From a bacterium (GTDB lineage: Bacteria; Bacteroidota; Ignavibacteria; Kapaibacteriales; UBA961), in contig JALHLL010000069.1 in the NCBI GenBank assembly GCA_022844575.1, forward strand, positions 1 to 14,249: 14,249 nt of DNA, in the 5' to 3' direction. This document shows positions 8,501 to 14,249 of this stretch, in pieces. Position 1 is the first letter of the stretch, and every line of letters starts with the position of its first letter. Under the pieces are notes generated by a model. The model did not search any database and was not told the origin of the DNA. It worked only from the letters and a program-made list of their open reading frames with translations. A program made the position numbers and the translations under genes.

Positions 8501-9894
8501 ATAGATCCATCAGCATCTCCACCTTTTGTGGTTTTTGCCAAAACAATACCAACAACAGTTCTTACGGAATCGCCCGGAATTACATCAAAGGGACCGCTTG
8601 CCATCATAAACCGTTTATCACCCGGTTCACCTTGACCATCACGAGCACCGGTCGATACGAAGTCATACCTTCTTTCATTAGTAAGAGGGTCTTCGGCAAT
8701 AGGCCAATTACGAAATGTTTTTAATCCTAATTGTTCAGCATTCGGATAAAACCGTCTATCTTTTCTAATTTTACCTATACTGTCAGGGTGAGCTCCTACA
8801 ACTTTCGGCTTGTACACTTCCTGACCGTTTTCAATGACCGTATCTATTCTCGTATAAGGATACACGGCAGGACTTTCTAAAAAGTCGAAGCCGAGATAAC
8901 CAAAGCCCCTACTTTGCTCACCGGCTGTACCTAAAGACCATTGTGCTGCGAGGTTGAAATTCGATTTCTCATCTACGAATCTTGCATTATCGTTACGAGC
9001 ACCGTTTGTAGAATTAGTTGTAAGAGCTATATCAACATCGAATACCGGAGCAATCCATGTTTGTCTTAACGTATCCTTCGATGTATTGATAAGATTATAC
9101 TTCAAGAAGATAAAATCACGATAATCACCGAATCCCCAAGAGTAAAGTGTTTGTTCAGTTTGAATTCTTAAGGGATATCCTTCTCTTCTTCGTGTTGATT
9201 GGCCACCTTCATAACGGCTCAAATCCGTATCCTTGTATGTAGCAAAAATATCTTCTTGTGAGATAAAAGCAGGACCCTTCGGATACTTAGATGTTGTACG
9301 CTCAGTTTCGCTATCAATATAATAACCGAAATATCTATTTGTTTTCAGAACCTCGGAATCTTTTGTATCCCAAACAGGCCAATTTGGTCCATCAGCTTTA
9401 TTTTTAGCTTCACCGGTTCCGGGATTAAAATCCGTTGAAAAATATACACGGTGTTTTGCCAATAATGAAGCTTGAGCATTTTCACCATCCGAAATTCTTC
9501 CGGGTGCCATCCAAGAACGTCCGGAATTAGGATTATACGATATCAAACATAGCTTTTGCAAATTAGGATCTTCAGGTTGCAATCTCTTTTGCGTGGCAAG
9601 CCATACTCCACCTGCAAAAATGTATTGATTTGATGTTCCTCTTGGCCAAATACCGCCACCAATTTGCCTTTTGACATCATAACCAAAAATACCGTAGTTA
9701 GAGATGAAGAACTGAATTCTACTAACTTTGTTTTGTTGATTATCGAACACATCTGTGGCTGTTCTGAGTGCTTCTTCACCTTCAGAATTCTTTTTGCTTC
9801 GATCAATTTCAGCATAAGCTGGTGTTGATATCAAAGTAAAACAGAATAATGAGAAAAGAAAATAGTTTTTTAGTGTCACAAATTCTTTATACAT
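5578..9894 (-). CDS. Very large exported protein of unknown function with Fn3-like and FlgD/CTD-like C-terminal domain
   Basis: From the chosen ATG this is 1438 residues with a type I signal peptide (hydrophobic run about 12-24, then STPAYA|E); there is no lipobox cysteine. I do not recognise a named family. Near residues 64-100 is a 'NYG..G' and 'GGIWPRGTSNQYIFAGGVWL' region, and near 425-440 'GDKRFMMASGPFDVIPGDS'. Both styles recur in large extracellular proteins of Ignavibacteria/Kapabacteria. A fibronectin-III-like stretch lies around 490-540 ('GVVIQWDS' ... 'FKGYKLYRA'). An aspartate-rich 'DVGDDDRDG' near 780 may bind calcium. Around 575-617 a RRFPNN-x(3-4)-LTPY element occurs twice. The last ~115 residues open with 'VRVVPNPF', run through 'LPRRCTIKIYTVAGDLVSTI' and end with SFRLTAD. 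This is an immunoglobulin-like domain related to FlgD-Ig/T9SS C-terminal domains, but it lacks a standard ending. It is probably a surface or secreted partner of the TonB receptor 36 bases upstream and of the PorV-like protein downstream. The start at 9894 is set by AAGGAG 7 bases before; an ATG at 9918 has no such site. Confidence 0.85.
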   Translation of the reverse strand: MYKEFVTLKNYFLFSLFCFTLISTPAYAEIDRSKKNSEGEEALRTATDVFDNQQNKVSRIQFFISNYGIFGYDVKRQIGGGIWPRGTSNQYIFAGGVWLATQKRLQPEDPNLQKLCLISYNPNSGRSWMAPGRISDGENAQASLLAKHRVYFSTDFNPGTGEAKNKADGPNWPVWDTKDSEVLKTNRYFGYYIDSETERTTSKYPKGPAFISQEDIFATYKDTDLSRYEGGQSTRRREGYPLRIQTEQTLYSWGFGDYRDFIFLKYNLINTSKDTLRQTWIAPVFDVDIALTTNSTNGARNDNARFVDEKSNFNLAAQWSLGTAGEQSRGFGYLGFDFLESPAVYPYTRIDTVIENGQEVYKPKVVGAHPDSIGKIRKDRRFYPNAEQLGLKTFRNWPIAEDPLTNERRYDFVSTGARDGQGEPGDKRFMMASGPFDVIPGDSVRTVVGIVLAKTTKGGDADGSIEDMADLIRLDSFAQIVYDNNFKAPKPPDPARIKFRGINNGVVIQWDSTSDLSFDDLERGMDFKGYKLYRARRTDLDTFNVDYMPNASPSAGPFGWKEIASWDVPQPFEPSRRFPNNDKTLTPYDSIRIVSQIDSFTYVVRRFPNNISSLTPYGVRPWAQYYRGLSKVMDDTLFLGVIKAEQAYKEVFPHLMTANNYGKTFVPDSNAAANQWPTVLGREMPYNVDTINSAGGVGLRAVSINSRPIGFKPKTIALYNKVHDSLFTLLKKGHVKMKFRDFTKSMETIDSQRINTRHIAETVIIPFVDSITRNRTFFDVGDDDRDGTIKNLIDPTQTERLLNNTDYYYKLLAYDEGDYIQSTNPKINSGVDEENQIKAIPLSGGFAKEPSSRIDIIAIDSSRIGGLHNFQFHILDQSRFNRLFMNEREGHLLRIGFVNTPFISRWRFDRDPGKTNTAFEDVDYGVYSVIFALEDLTTNEMLYQGFTTFEENLCRRTISSFFTDNGATTRDSENVIRAYSFLSRSGDTIDFANPTGRGVLNKTGKITTVPLSTSNECYSSAVRNDANQTLAFSFDWNIRQYGGEYRPDFAKIVTNNSNADTRVFAGMNVGRKADNNEIPVEVTVGNNQRVTLNFTAGTRKFNHGPGEFELEFLPGGTERKTITVGSGTTTKNYEVDIPYLNVKMNNVTAFNRPDISGDSVLVKYIEDMGHAELPLTDGVLDDNQMPISSFNISSFGWTNVDTSDRFTIQRQRSTTAGLIGQGKYYLPIKINSTVDSNLFFVNQIKVYGCDFYIDLSGRNRTTTSSGEVYPVSALRKFPFERKDFQVGDKIRFKTTGGALGFPLDSAFVLARVRPNIPNDNEINDDQLANAVRVVPNPFYVTNQSQKSSYDAKVSFTNLPRRCTIKIYTVAGDLVSTIEHDENTGSSPEKEATEVYDLLNKSGRRAASQTLIAIIETPNGARARLPFSIVVGSFRLTAD
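8043..8169 (-). repeat. Two diverged direct-repeat copies, 87-base period, inside the giant secreted gene
   Basis: Bases 8043-8082 and 8130-8169 align without gaps at an offset of 87 bases (29 codons). They share CATACGGTGT at one end and ATTATTAGG-like sequence at the other. In protein both encode RRFPNN, three or four variable residues, then TLTPY or SLTPY. The intervening bases do not look repeated, so this is a short duplicated motif rather than a full tandem domain. Confidence 0.7.
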
Positions 9895-9901
9895 TATTTT
9901 T

Positions 9902-9907
9902 CTCCTT
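9902..9907 (-). promoter_or_regulatory. Strong Shine-Dalgarno of the giant secreted protein gene
   Basis: AAGGAG on the minus strand lies 7 bases before the ATG at 9892-9894. It makes that ATG, rather than the in-frame ATG at 9916-9918, the likely start, removing eight residues that would otherwise precede the signal peptide. Confidence 0.8.
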
Positions 9908-9930
9908 ATAATATTCATTTTTATTGAGGA

Positions 9931-12900
9931 TTAAAAACTGATCATCATTCCGAAGTACACTTCGCGTGGGAATTGGAAATTGAATCTTCTGTTTTGCTGA
10001 TCACTTACATATTGCTGATAACCTCGATATTTTTCATCAAGGGTGTTTTTTCCATCATTATTATAATCTATCGTGGCATTATATAAACGATAACCGGATA
10101 AATCATACTGTTCAACTGCGGATGTTGTAGCATCAAATTGAGATGCTTCTTTATACCATACATTCGGATTTAGATCACCCGGTGTAAGATTTAATGTATT
10201 GCCATCTTGTAAAGGGTCGGCTGTACGTGCGAAAACTGCTGTTGCTACCGTTCTATTGATAAGATTGGTAACATCTGCAAAGAATTGAATTCTTGATGTA
10301 CCCATCATATCTGCACCGAACCAATCAGCAAGGTTAAACGACTTTGTTAAACGCATATCCACACCCATAAAATCGGGTTGGCGTTCTGCATTAAAATCAC
10401 CAATCGGATTACCAGCCAAATTTACTCTCGTGTAAGGTACGCCTGTTCTATAACGACCGGTAAAGCCTATCTCAACGTTCTCAAGGGGATAGACACCTGC
10501 AATGGAGGGACCTTCTTCATTAGCCCAGTTAATTGTTACAATAGCATTTACGGTGTGCCTTCTATCGAAACCTGCAGCAAATTCACTTAATGGAATTGAG
10601 TATTTTTCTGTAAAGCGATCAAGTTGTGGGTACGAGTTATCTAATGCAGCAGTTGCCGTTGTGTTTGCTGAAGCAAGTGTATAGTTAATGTCAAATCCAA
10701 TATGATCTGTAGCGCGTTTACGTAATGTTATCTCAATACCACGTGAAGTACCATACTCACCAACCGAATAGAATGAATATGAGTTGTTTGTACTTGGAAC
10801 AAAAGATGAACCGACGACGTTATAATCATCTTTATAATACGCTGTCACGTCGAAGGCAAACTCTTCATTCAATTGAAGATTATATGCTATTTGATATTGA
10901 TTTGTTCTTTGAGGTTCAAGATTAGGGTTACCTATTGTAACATTACCTCTTAACACGTCGTATGAAAAACCGTCGAATAGGTATCTGAGTAATGGTCTTT
11001 GATAATAAATGCCATAACCAATAGTAATGATCGATCTTTTCGTTATTGGATATGCTATATTAATCCTCGGACTAATCATGATTTTAGTTTTTGTTTCTGC
11101 GAATGCATCAGTTTCGAGTGCCGAAATACCGGCAAATTCCAATGGGTTAGCACGGTGCTTTATATTAGGATTGAATGCCTCAAAGCGAATACCCGGGCTT
11201 ACAATAATGTTCTTAAACGATATCTGATCTTGTACAAACACTGTAGCATCCCAAGGATTATATGCTTGACTTGTATAACGATAAAAATCCGAGCTTCTAT
11301 CTGATGCGTAAATATTTCCACCAAATCGAGATGTATAAACATCATAAAACCCTAATGGATCCCATGGAAGATTATTCTGAAATCTCTCTACGGTATGTGT
11401 GTTAAATTCAAATCCTGTTTTAATATTATGCTTTACTTCACCGGCACTTAAATTCAGATTATAATTACCATCAACTCTGAAGTAGTTAGCAAATCGAAAA
11501 TCTAAAGCACGCTCATTACCACTCCAGTTAAAAAACTGCGAACGTCCATAAGGATTTTTTGTTGAGGTAAGGTCTGTTTGTCCTTCAACATAACCCGTTA
11601 AAGGATTTCTTGTAGGTAAAGCGGTTTGCAAAGCACCATCAGCGGTTAATGCTGTGGGCAGTGTATTGGTAGCCGGCTCAAAATAATCGGCAATTTGGTT
11701 TGATGCGTTCGTTTGTGAGTTATAATATTGGTTCGCCTTATTTTCAGCCAATGTTATTTCATCAAAGGGTTCTACCACTTTAATTCCAGAGAAGAAAGCA
11801 GGGTCATCAAAACTCGATCTTTTTACAATTTCACTATTGTTATTATTAGTTGATACAGTAATCTCAAAATAACTATCATCATCAATTAATTGATTGATAC
11901 GAGCCATTAAATTATTTTGATATCCATTTACGACAGCATTTTTCGCTCTATTTTCAGCAATATTAACAGTATCACCCGTTATTTTGCCATTTTCCTGCCT
12001 TACTTTAAAAACAGCCGGTGTATTAGCATATAACCAATCCCATCCCATAGTTTCTCTTGCAGTGACACCTGATTGACCACCTAAAATCAAATTAAAGGAG
12101 CCAAATCCCAATTTAATACGACCCGTTATATTACGAATCCAGATCTGATCATTAGGCATTTGCCCTAAATTGTTACCCCATGGGTCAACAACTCCTAAAC
12201 CGTTCCCATCATATTGTGCATATGAATTTTTTCCGGAAATGAAAAATGTAGAACTCTCAAGTCCGGGTAAGGGTCCGCCAAAAGCAACATCAAAATTATG
12301 CTCATTTCTTCCCATTGCTTCAATACCATTATTCCCATCTCCCCAAAGTGAAGGCATATCGGTTCTCCATCTGAAAACACCTTCATACTTATCCACTCTT
12401 CCCGTTTTTACGATAGTATTAACAACGCCTCCTAAAGCATTGCCATATTCCGCTCCAAAAGCGCCTGCTTGTACTTGCACTTCTTCAACACCAAAATTAG
12501 AAACAGTAGGTGATGTTCTTGTACCCGTTCCGCTAAGCCCACCGTTAAACTGGTCACCAACATCAAGACCGTCCACTTTTATTTGCGTTGCTTCCGAACG
12601 TGACCCTCTTACGATAAACCCACCACCATCAGATTGTACACCCGCTGCTAATGCTACAGCTTGTTGAACACTTTCTACAGCTATTTTGGTGTTGTCTTCT
12701 CCGCTTCTGCCTCTAGTTGTACCTATTGCATCTTGTTTAACCATTTCCTTGTAGCGGTCAGCAGTTATAACCACATCCGGTCCAGTCTCGTTTTTCTCTC
12801 TAAGTTTTATAGTAATTGAAGAGGTTTGGTCAGCAGAAACTCTAACTTCAGCTTGGTTACTTGTGTATCCAACAAAAGCGGCTTCTACTTTATACGTAGC

Positions 12901-13104
12901 AGGATCCATTTTTTGAATCCTAAATGTACCGTCGGGTTTTGCAATTGCACCTCGTTTAGTGCCTATTACTTTAACGGTAGCGCCACCTAAGGCTTTTCCC
13001 TTACTGTCCGTTACCTTACCTTCTATAGTGCCGTAAGTACCAGCCCACAACTGACTCGGCGCAAGTAGTACAACCGTTAACAAGATGAGTAGTTTTTTTT
13101 GCAT
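9931..13104 (-). CDS. TonB-dependent outer-membrane receptor with carboxypeptidase-regulatory-like N-terminal domain
   Basis: This 1057-residue protein has a signal peptide (MQKKLLILLTVVLLAPSQLWA, cleavage near 21). Residues 23-101 form a carboxypeptidase-D regulatory-like beta-sandwich ('GTIEGKVTDSKGKALGGATV' ... 'GTFRIQKMDPATYKVEAAF'). A TonB-box-like 'DVVITADR' follows at 110-117. The plug domain spans about 120-235 with 'GGFIVRGSRSEATQIKVDGL' (161-180) and 'AEYGNALGGVVNTIVKTG' (218-235). The remainder to the C-terminus is the barrel, ending in an aromatic strand 'REVYFGMMISF' with terminal phenylalanine, the usual Bam-recognised signal. Such receptors import bulky substrates across the outer membrane using TonB/ExbBD energy; the substrate here is unknown. 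The domain order resembles SusC-type receptors, but no SusD-like lipoprotein follows; the next gene is a giant exported protein instead. An EF-hand-like loop (DYNNDGKNTLDE, 1013-1024) lies just before the last strands. The start is supported by GGAG 7 bases upstream. It is the first gene of the operon. Confidence 0.95.
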   Translation of the reverse strand: MQKKLLILLTVVLLAPSQLWAGTYGTIEGKVTDSKGKALGGATVKVIGTKRGAIAKPDGTFRIQKMDPATYKVEAAFVGYTSNQAEVRVSADQTSSITIKLREKNETGPDVVITADRYKEMVKQDAIGTTRGRSGEDNTKIAVESVQQAVALAAGVQSDGGGFIVRGSRSEATQIKVDGLDVGDQFNGGLSGTGTRTSPTVSNFGVEEVQVQAGAFGAEYGNALGGVVNTIVKTGRVDKYEGVFRWRTDMPSLWGDGNNGIEAMGRNEHNFDVAFGGPLPGLESSTFFISGKNSYAQYDGNGLGVVDPWGNNLGQMPNDQIWIRNITGRIKLGFGSFNLILGGQSGVTARETMGWDWLYANTPAVFKVRQENGKITGDTVNIAENRAKNAVVNGYQNNLMARINQLIDDDSYFEITVSTNNNNSEIVKRSSFDDPAFFSGIKVVEPFDEITLAENKANQYYNSQTNASNQIADYFEPATNTLPTALTADGALQTALPTRNPLTGYVEGQTDLTSTKNPYGRSQFFNWSGNERALDFRFANYFRVDGNYNLNLSAGEVKHNIKTGFEFNTHTVERFQNNLPWDPLGFYDVYTSRFGGNIYASDRSSDFYRYTSQAYNPWDATVFVQDQISFKNIIVSPGIRFEAFNPNIKHRANPLEFAGISALETDAFAETKTKIMISPRINIAYPITKRSIITIGYGIYYQRPLLRYLFDGFSYDVLRGNVTIGNPNLEPQRTNQYQIAYNLQLNEEFAFDVTAYYKDDYNVVGSSFVPSTNNSYSFYSVGEYGTSRGIEITLRKRATDHIGFDINYTLASANTTATAALDNSYPQLDRFTEKYSIPLSEFAAGFDRRHTVNAIVTINWANEEGPSIAGVYPLENVEIGFTGRYRTGVPYTRVNLAGNPIGDFNAERQPDFMGVDMRLTKSFNLADWFGADMMGTSRIQFFADVTNLINRTVATAVFARTADPLQDGNTLNLTPGDLNPNVWYKEASQFDATTSAVEQYDLSGYRLYNATIDYNNDGKNTLDEKYRGYQQYVSDQQNRRFNFQFPREVYFGMMISF

Positions 13105-13111
13105 ATCAACT

Positions 13112-13115
13112 CTCC
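13112..13115 (-). promoter_or_regulatory. Shine-Dalgarno of the TonB-dependent receptor gene
   Basis: GGAG (within TGGAGAG) on the minus strand sits 7 bases before the ATG at 13102-13104, in agreement with the start that gives a clean signal peptide. Confidence 0.7.
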
Positions 13116-13127
13116 ATTAATTGAAAC

Positions 13128-13156
13128 ATTTAATTTTCCATTTCGTTATATCTCAA
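13128..13156 (-). promoter_or_regulatory. Putative promoter of the TonB receptor operon
   Basis: On the minus strand TTGAGA (13151-13156, 5/6 to a -35 box) is separated by exactly 17 bases from TTAAAT (13128-13133, 4/6 to a -10 box). Transcription would start near 13121, leaving a leader of roughly 17 bases that contains the GGAG site. The -35 box overlaps the T-tract of the upstream terminator. The match is to the general sigma-70 pattern; promoters in this superphylum can differ. Confidence 0.4.
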
Positions 13157-13192
13157 AAAAGCGGTCGGGCATGTACCACGCTCGACCGCTTT
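13155..13192 (-). terminator. Intrinsic terminator after the T9SS-sorted protein gene
   Basis: AGCGGTCG (13160-13167) pairs with CGACCGCT (13183-13190), extendable by two A-T pairs. An inner GCATG/CGCGT-type stem (GCATG at 13169-13173 with CACGC at 13177-13181) lengthens the hairpin. On the minus strand six T's (13155-13160) follow the stem. It lies about 33 bases beyond the stop at 13225, so it ends that gene's transcript ahead of the TonB receptor operon. Confidence 0.88.
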
Positions 13193-13224
13193 CATACTAA
13201 ATTCGCGTTGTTTTTATATTGTCA

Positions 13225-14249
13225 TTATCTGGCAATGATAAAATTTTTCGCATAGAATGTGTTTGTTTGTTTTACTAATGCCGTATATACACCGTTCGGC
13301 AAAGTTTTCAAAGATAACACAATTTCTTGAGTGTCTGTATTACTTACGGTATGAGAAAGTACGATTGCACCTATGTGATCTACTATCTCTACAGACACTA
13401 TAGGGTTTTGATTAGTTACAAATTGCAAAGTTATTCTATCGTTTGCAGGATTAGGAATCGTTTCAAACCCATTTACAATATGTGATTTATCTTCAAGAGA
13501 TGTTAATGATTTATTCAATCCCTCAATCTTAATATTCTCTAAAAATGCTACAGCTATGGGTGTATAGAATTCCTTACTTAATGATGTAACCGAAACATTT
13601 TCAAAATAGACTCCGGTTTCTTCGGTTGGTAATTCCGTATTCGTAACTCTGTCACCGGGAGTACCGTCGGATGAATATGTCAAATACATGTAATCATCAA
13701 CACCATTTCCAAGTGACGGAAATAAACAATCATTACCATTCGGAGTTATATTAACAGGCATTGACCACTGTGTGCCACTATTCGGTTTATGAGTTATAAA
13801 AATATGCCCGAAATATCCGTTCACTACCTGATCAGCAGCACCATCTCTTGTCGTATTCGTATCAATTGCAACTTCGCGCACATCGCCTTCAACAATAGAA
13901 TTGTAAGCTAAGTATATCGAATTGTCAGAGCCGAGTCCTAACTGGGGGTACCGTACAATACCCGAATACGCTCTACGACTTATTATATCTGTGCCATCAT
14001 GAGCAGACGTAATCGGCGGCGTACAAATCCGATGACGTTGTTCATCTCCTTCTTTCCAGTAGCAGAAACCCACTTTTCTTCCGGCATATACATTTATATC
14101 ATCCATACCATAGATTGTACCACTCGTAACAACTACAGAATCTCCATCACGGTAACCGTCCCTTATTACATATGCAGCCATTTCATTAAAAACAAAATGT
14201 GCATTTCCGTCATTATCAACAATTACATCCACATGATTTCCACATGAAA
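13225..14249 (-). CDS. Secreted protein with beta-propeller-like repeats and T9SS type A sorting domain, 5' end beyond window
   Basis: The reading frame is open to the right edge (last complete codon 14245-14247), so 340 residues are visible and the N-terminus and any signal peptide are missing. The visible part contains blade-like repeats of the BNR/sialidase type. Examples are 'RYPQLGLGSDNSIYLAYNS' and 'FPSLGNGVDDYMYLTYSSD', each a position-conserved P-x-L-G-x-G-x-D-x-x-[IM]-Y-L-x-Y unit, with a 'WSMPVNITPNG' strand between them. The final ~85 residues are a Por secretion system C-terminal sorting domain: 'ETIPNPANDRITLQF', 'VEIVDHIGAIVL', 'LSLKTLPNGVYTALVKQ' and a basic 'AKNFIIAR' end, close to the TIGR04183 pattern. 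Family knowledge: this domain directs export through T9SS and is then usually cleaved and the protein attached to the surface. The catalytic or binding role cannot be told. A GTG at 14232 could be read as a start, but the frame continues upstream and nothing like a signal peptide follows it. Confidence 0.88.
   Translation of the reverse strand, partial: SCGNHVDVIVDNDGNAHFVFNEMAAYVIRDGYRDGDSVVVTSGTIYGMDDINVYAGRKVGFCYWKEGDEQRHRICTPPITSAHDGTDIISRRAYSGIVRYPQLGLGSDNSIYLAYNSIVEGDVREVAIDTNTTRDGAADQVVNGYFGHIFITHKPNSGTQWSMPVNITPNGNDCLFPSLGNGVDDYMYLTYSSDGTPGDRVTNTELPTEETGVYFENVSVTSLSKEFYTPIAVAFLENIKIEGLNKSLTSLEDKSHIVNGFETIPNPANDRITLQFVTNQNPIVSVEIVDHIGAIVLSHTVSNTDTQEIVLSLKTLPNGVYTALVKQTNTFYAKNFIIAR

Noticed and set aside
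9895..9918. Upstream ATG (9918) as start of the giant protein
   Set aside because: No ribosome binding site precedes it, while AAGGAG directs initiation at 9894, which also gives a proper signal peptide.
12170..12667. Plus-strand 165-residue open frame
   Set aside because: Antisense to the plug and early barrel of the TonB receptor; its proline/serine-rich product looks like a complement of glycine- and threonine-rich coding sequence.
9931..13104. SusC/SusD polysaccharide-utilisation pair
   Set aside because: The receptor is SusC-like in domain order, but the following protein has no lipobox and no recognisable SusD (TPR-type) features, and no glycoside hydrolase is nearby.
14230..14232. 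GTG at 14232 as the true start of the T9SS-sorted protein
   Set aside because: The frame remains open to the window edge, no signal peptide follows, and a T9SS cargo must have one; the gene is simply cut.

Overview
The window appears to come from a low-GC, Gram-negative member of the Bacteroidota/Chlorobiota superphylum. Three of its proteins belong to the outer-membrane and type IX secretion (T9SS) repertoire of that group: a PorV/PorQ-family barrel, a Por-type C-terminal sorting domain, and a TonB-dependent receptor with a carboxypeptidase-regulatory-like front domain. Clear Shine-Dalgarno (SD) sequences precede several genes. This fits the Ignavibacteriota/Kapabacteria/Chlorobiota side better than classical Bacteroidetes, which rarely use SD sequences. 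The lineage is an inference from protein style, not a measured placement.

All real genes lie on the minus strand, so transcription runs from high to low coordinates. In transcription order they are as follows. (1) 14247-13225 is the 3' part of a secreted protein with beta-propeller-like repeats and a T9SS type A sorting domain, followed by a strong hairpin terminator (about 13155-13192). (2) 13104-4464 is a three-gene outer-membrane operon: a TonB-dependent receptor, a very large (about 1438 aa) exported protein of unknown function with a FlgD-like/CTD-like C-terminus, and a PorV/PorQ-family outer-membrane protein. All three genes have good SD sequences, and the operon ends in a clear intrinsic terminator (about 4405-4442). 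(3) 4326 to the left edge is a second, more housekeeping-like operon: uvrA (nucleotide excision repair), a lysylphosphatidylglycerol-synthase-TM/flippase-like membrane protein, and the start of a biotin carboxylase subunit of an acyl-CoA carboxylase, cut by the window edge.

The most interesting unit is the receptor / giant secreted protein / PorV-like triad. PorV-type proteins shuttle T9SS substrates in characterised systems. The gene order therefore suggests a dedicated outer-membrane module in which the big protein is exported or anchored with help from its own PorV paralogue and works with the TonB-gated barrel. This is inference; the substrate cannot be read from the sequence.

I saw no tRNA, rRNA, CRISPR array, insertion sequence or phage gene. 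No stretch longer than about 140 bases is without a gene. The two largest gaps (4327-4463 and 13105-13224) hold a terminator and a putative promoter each.
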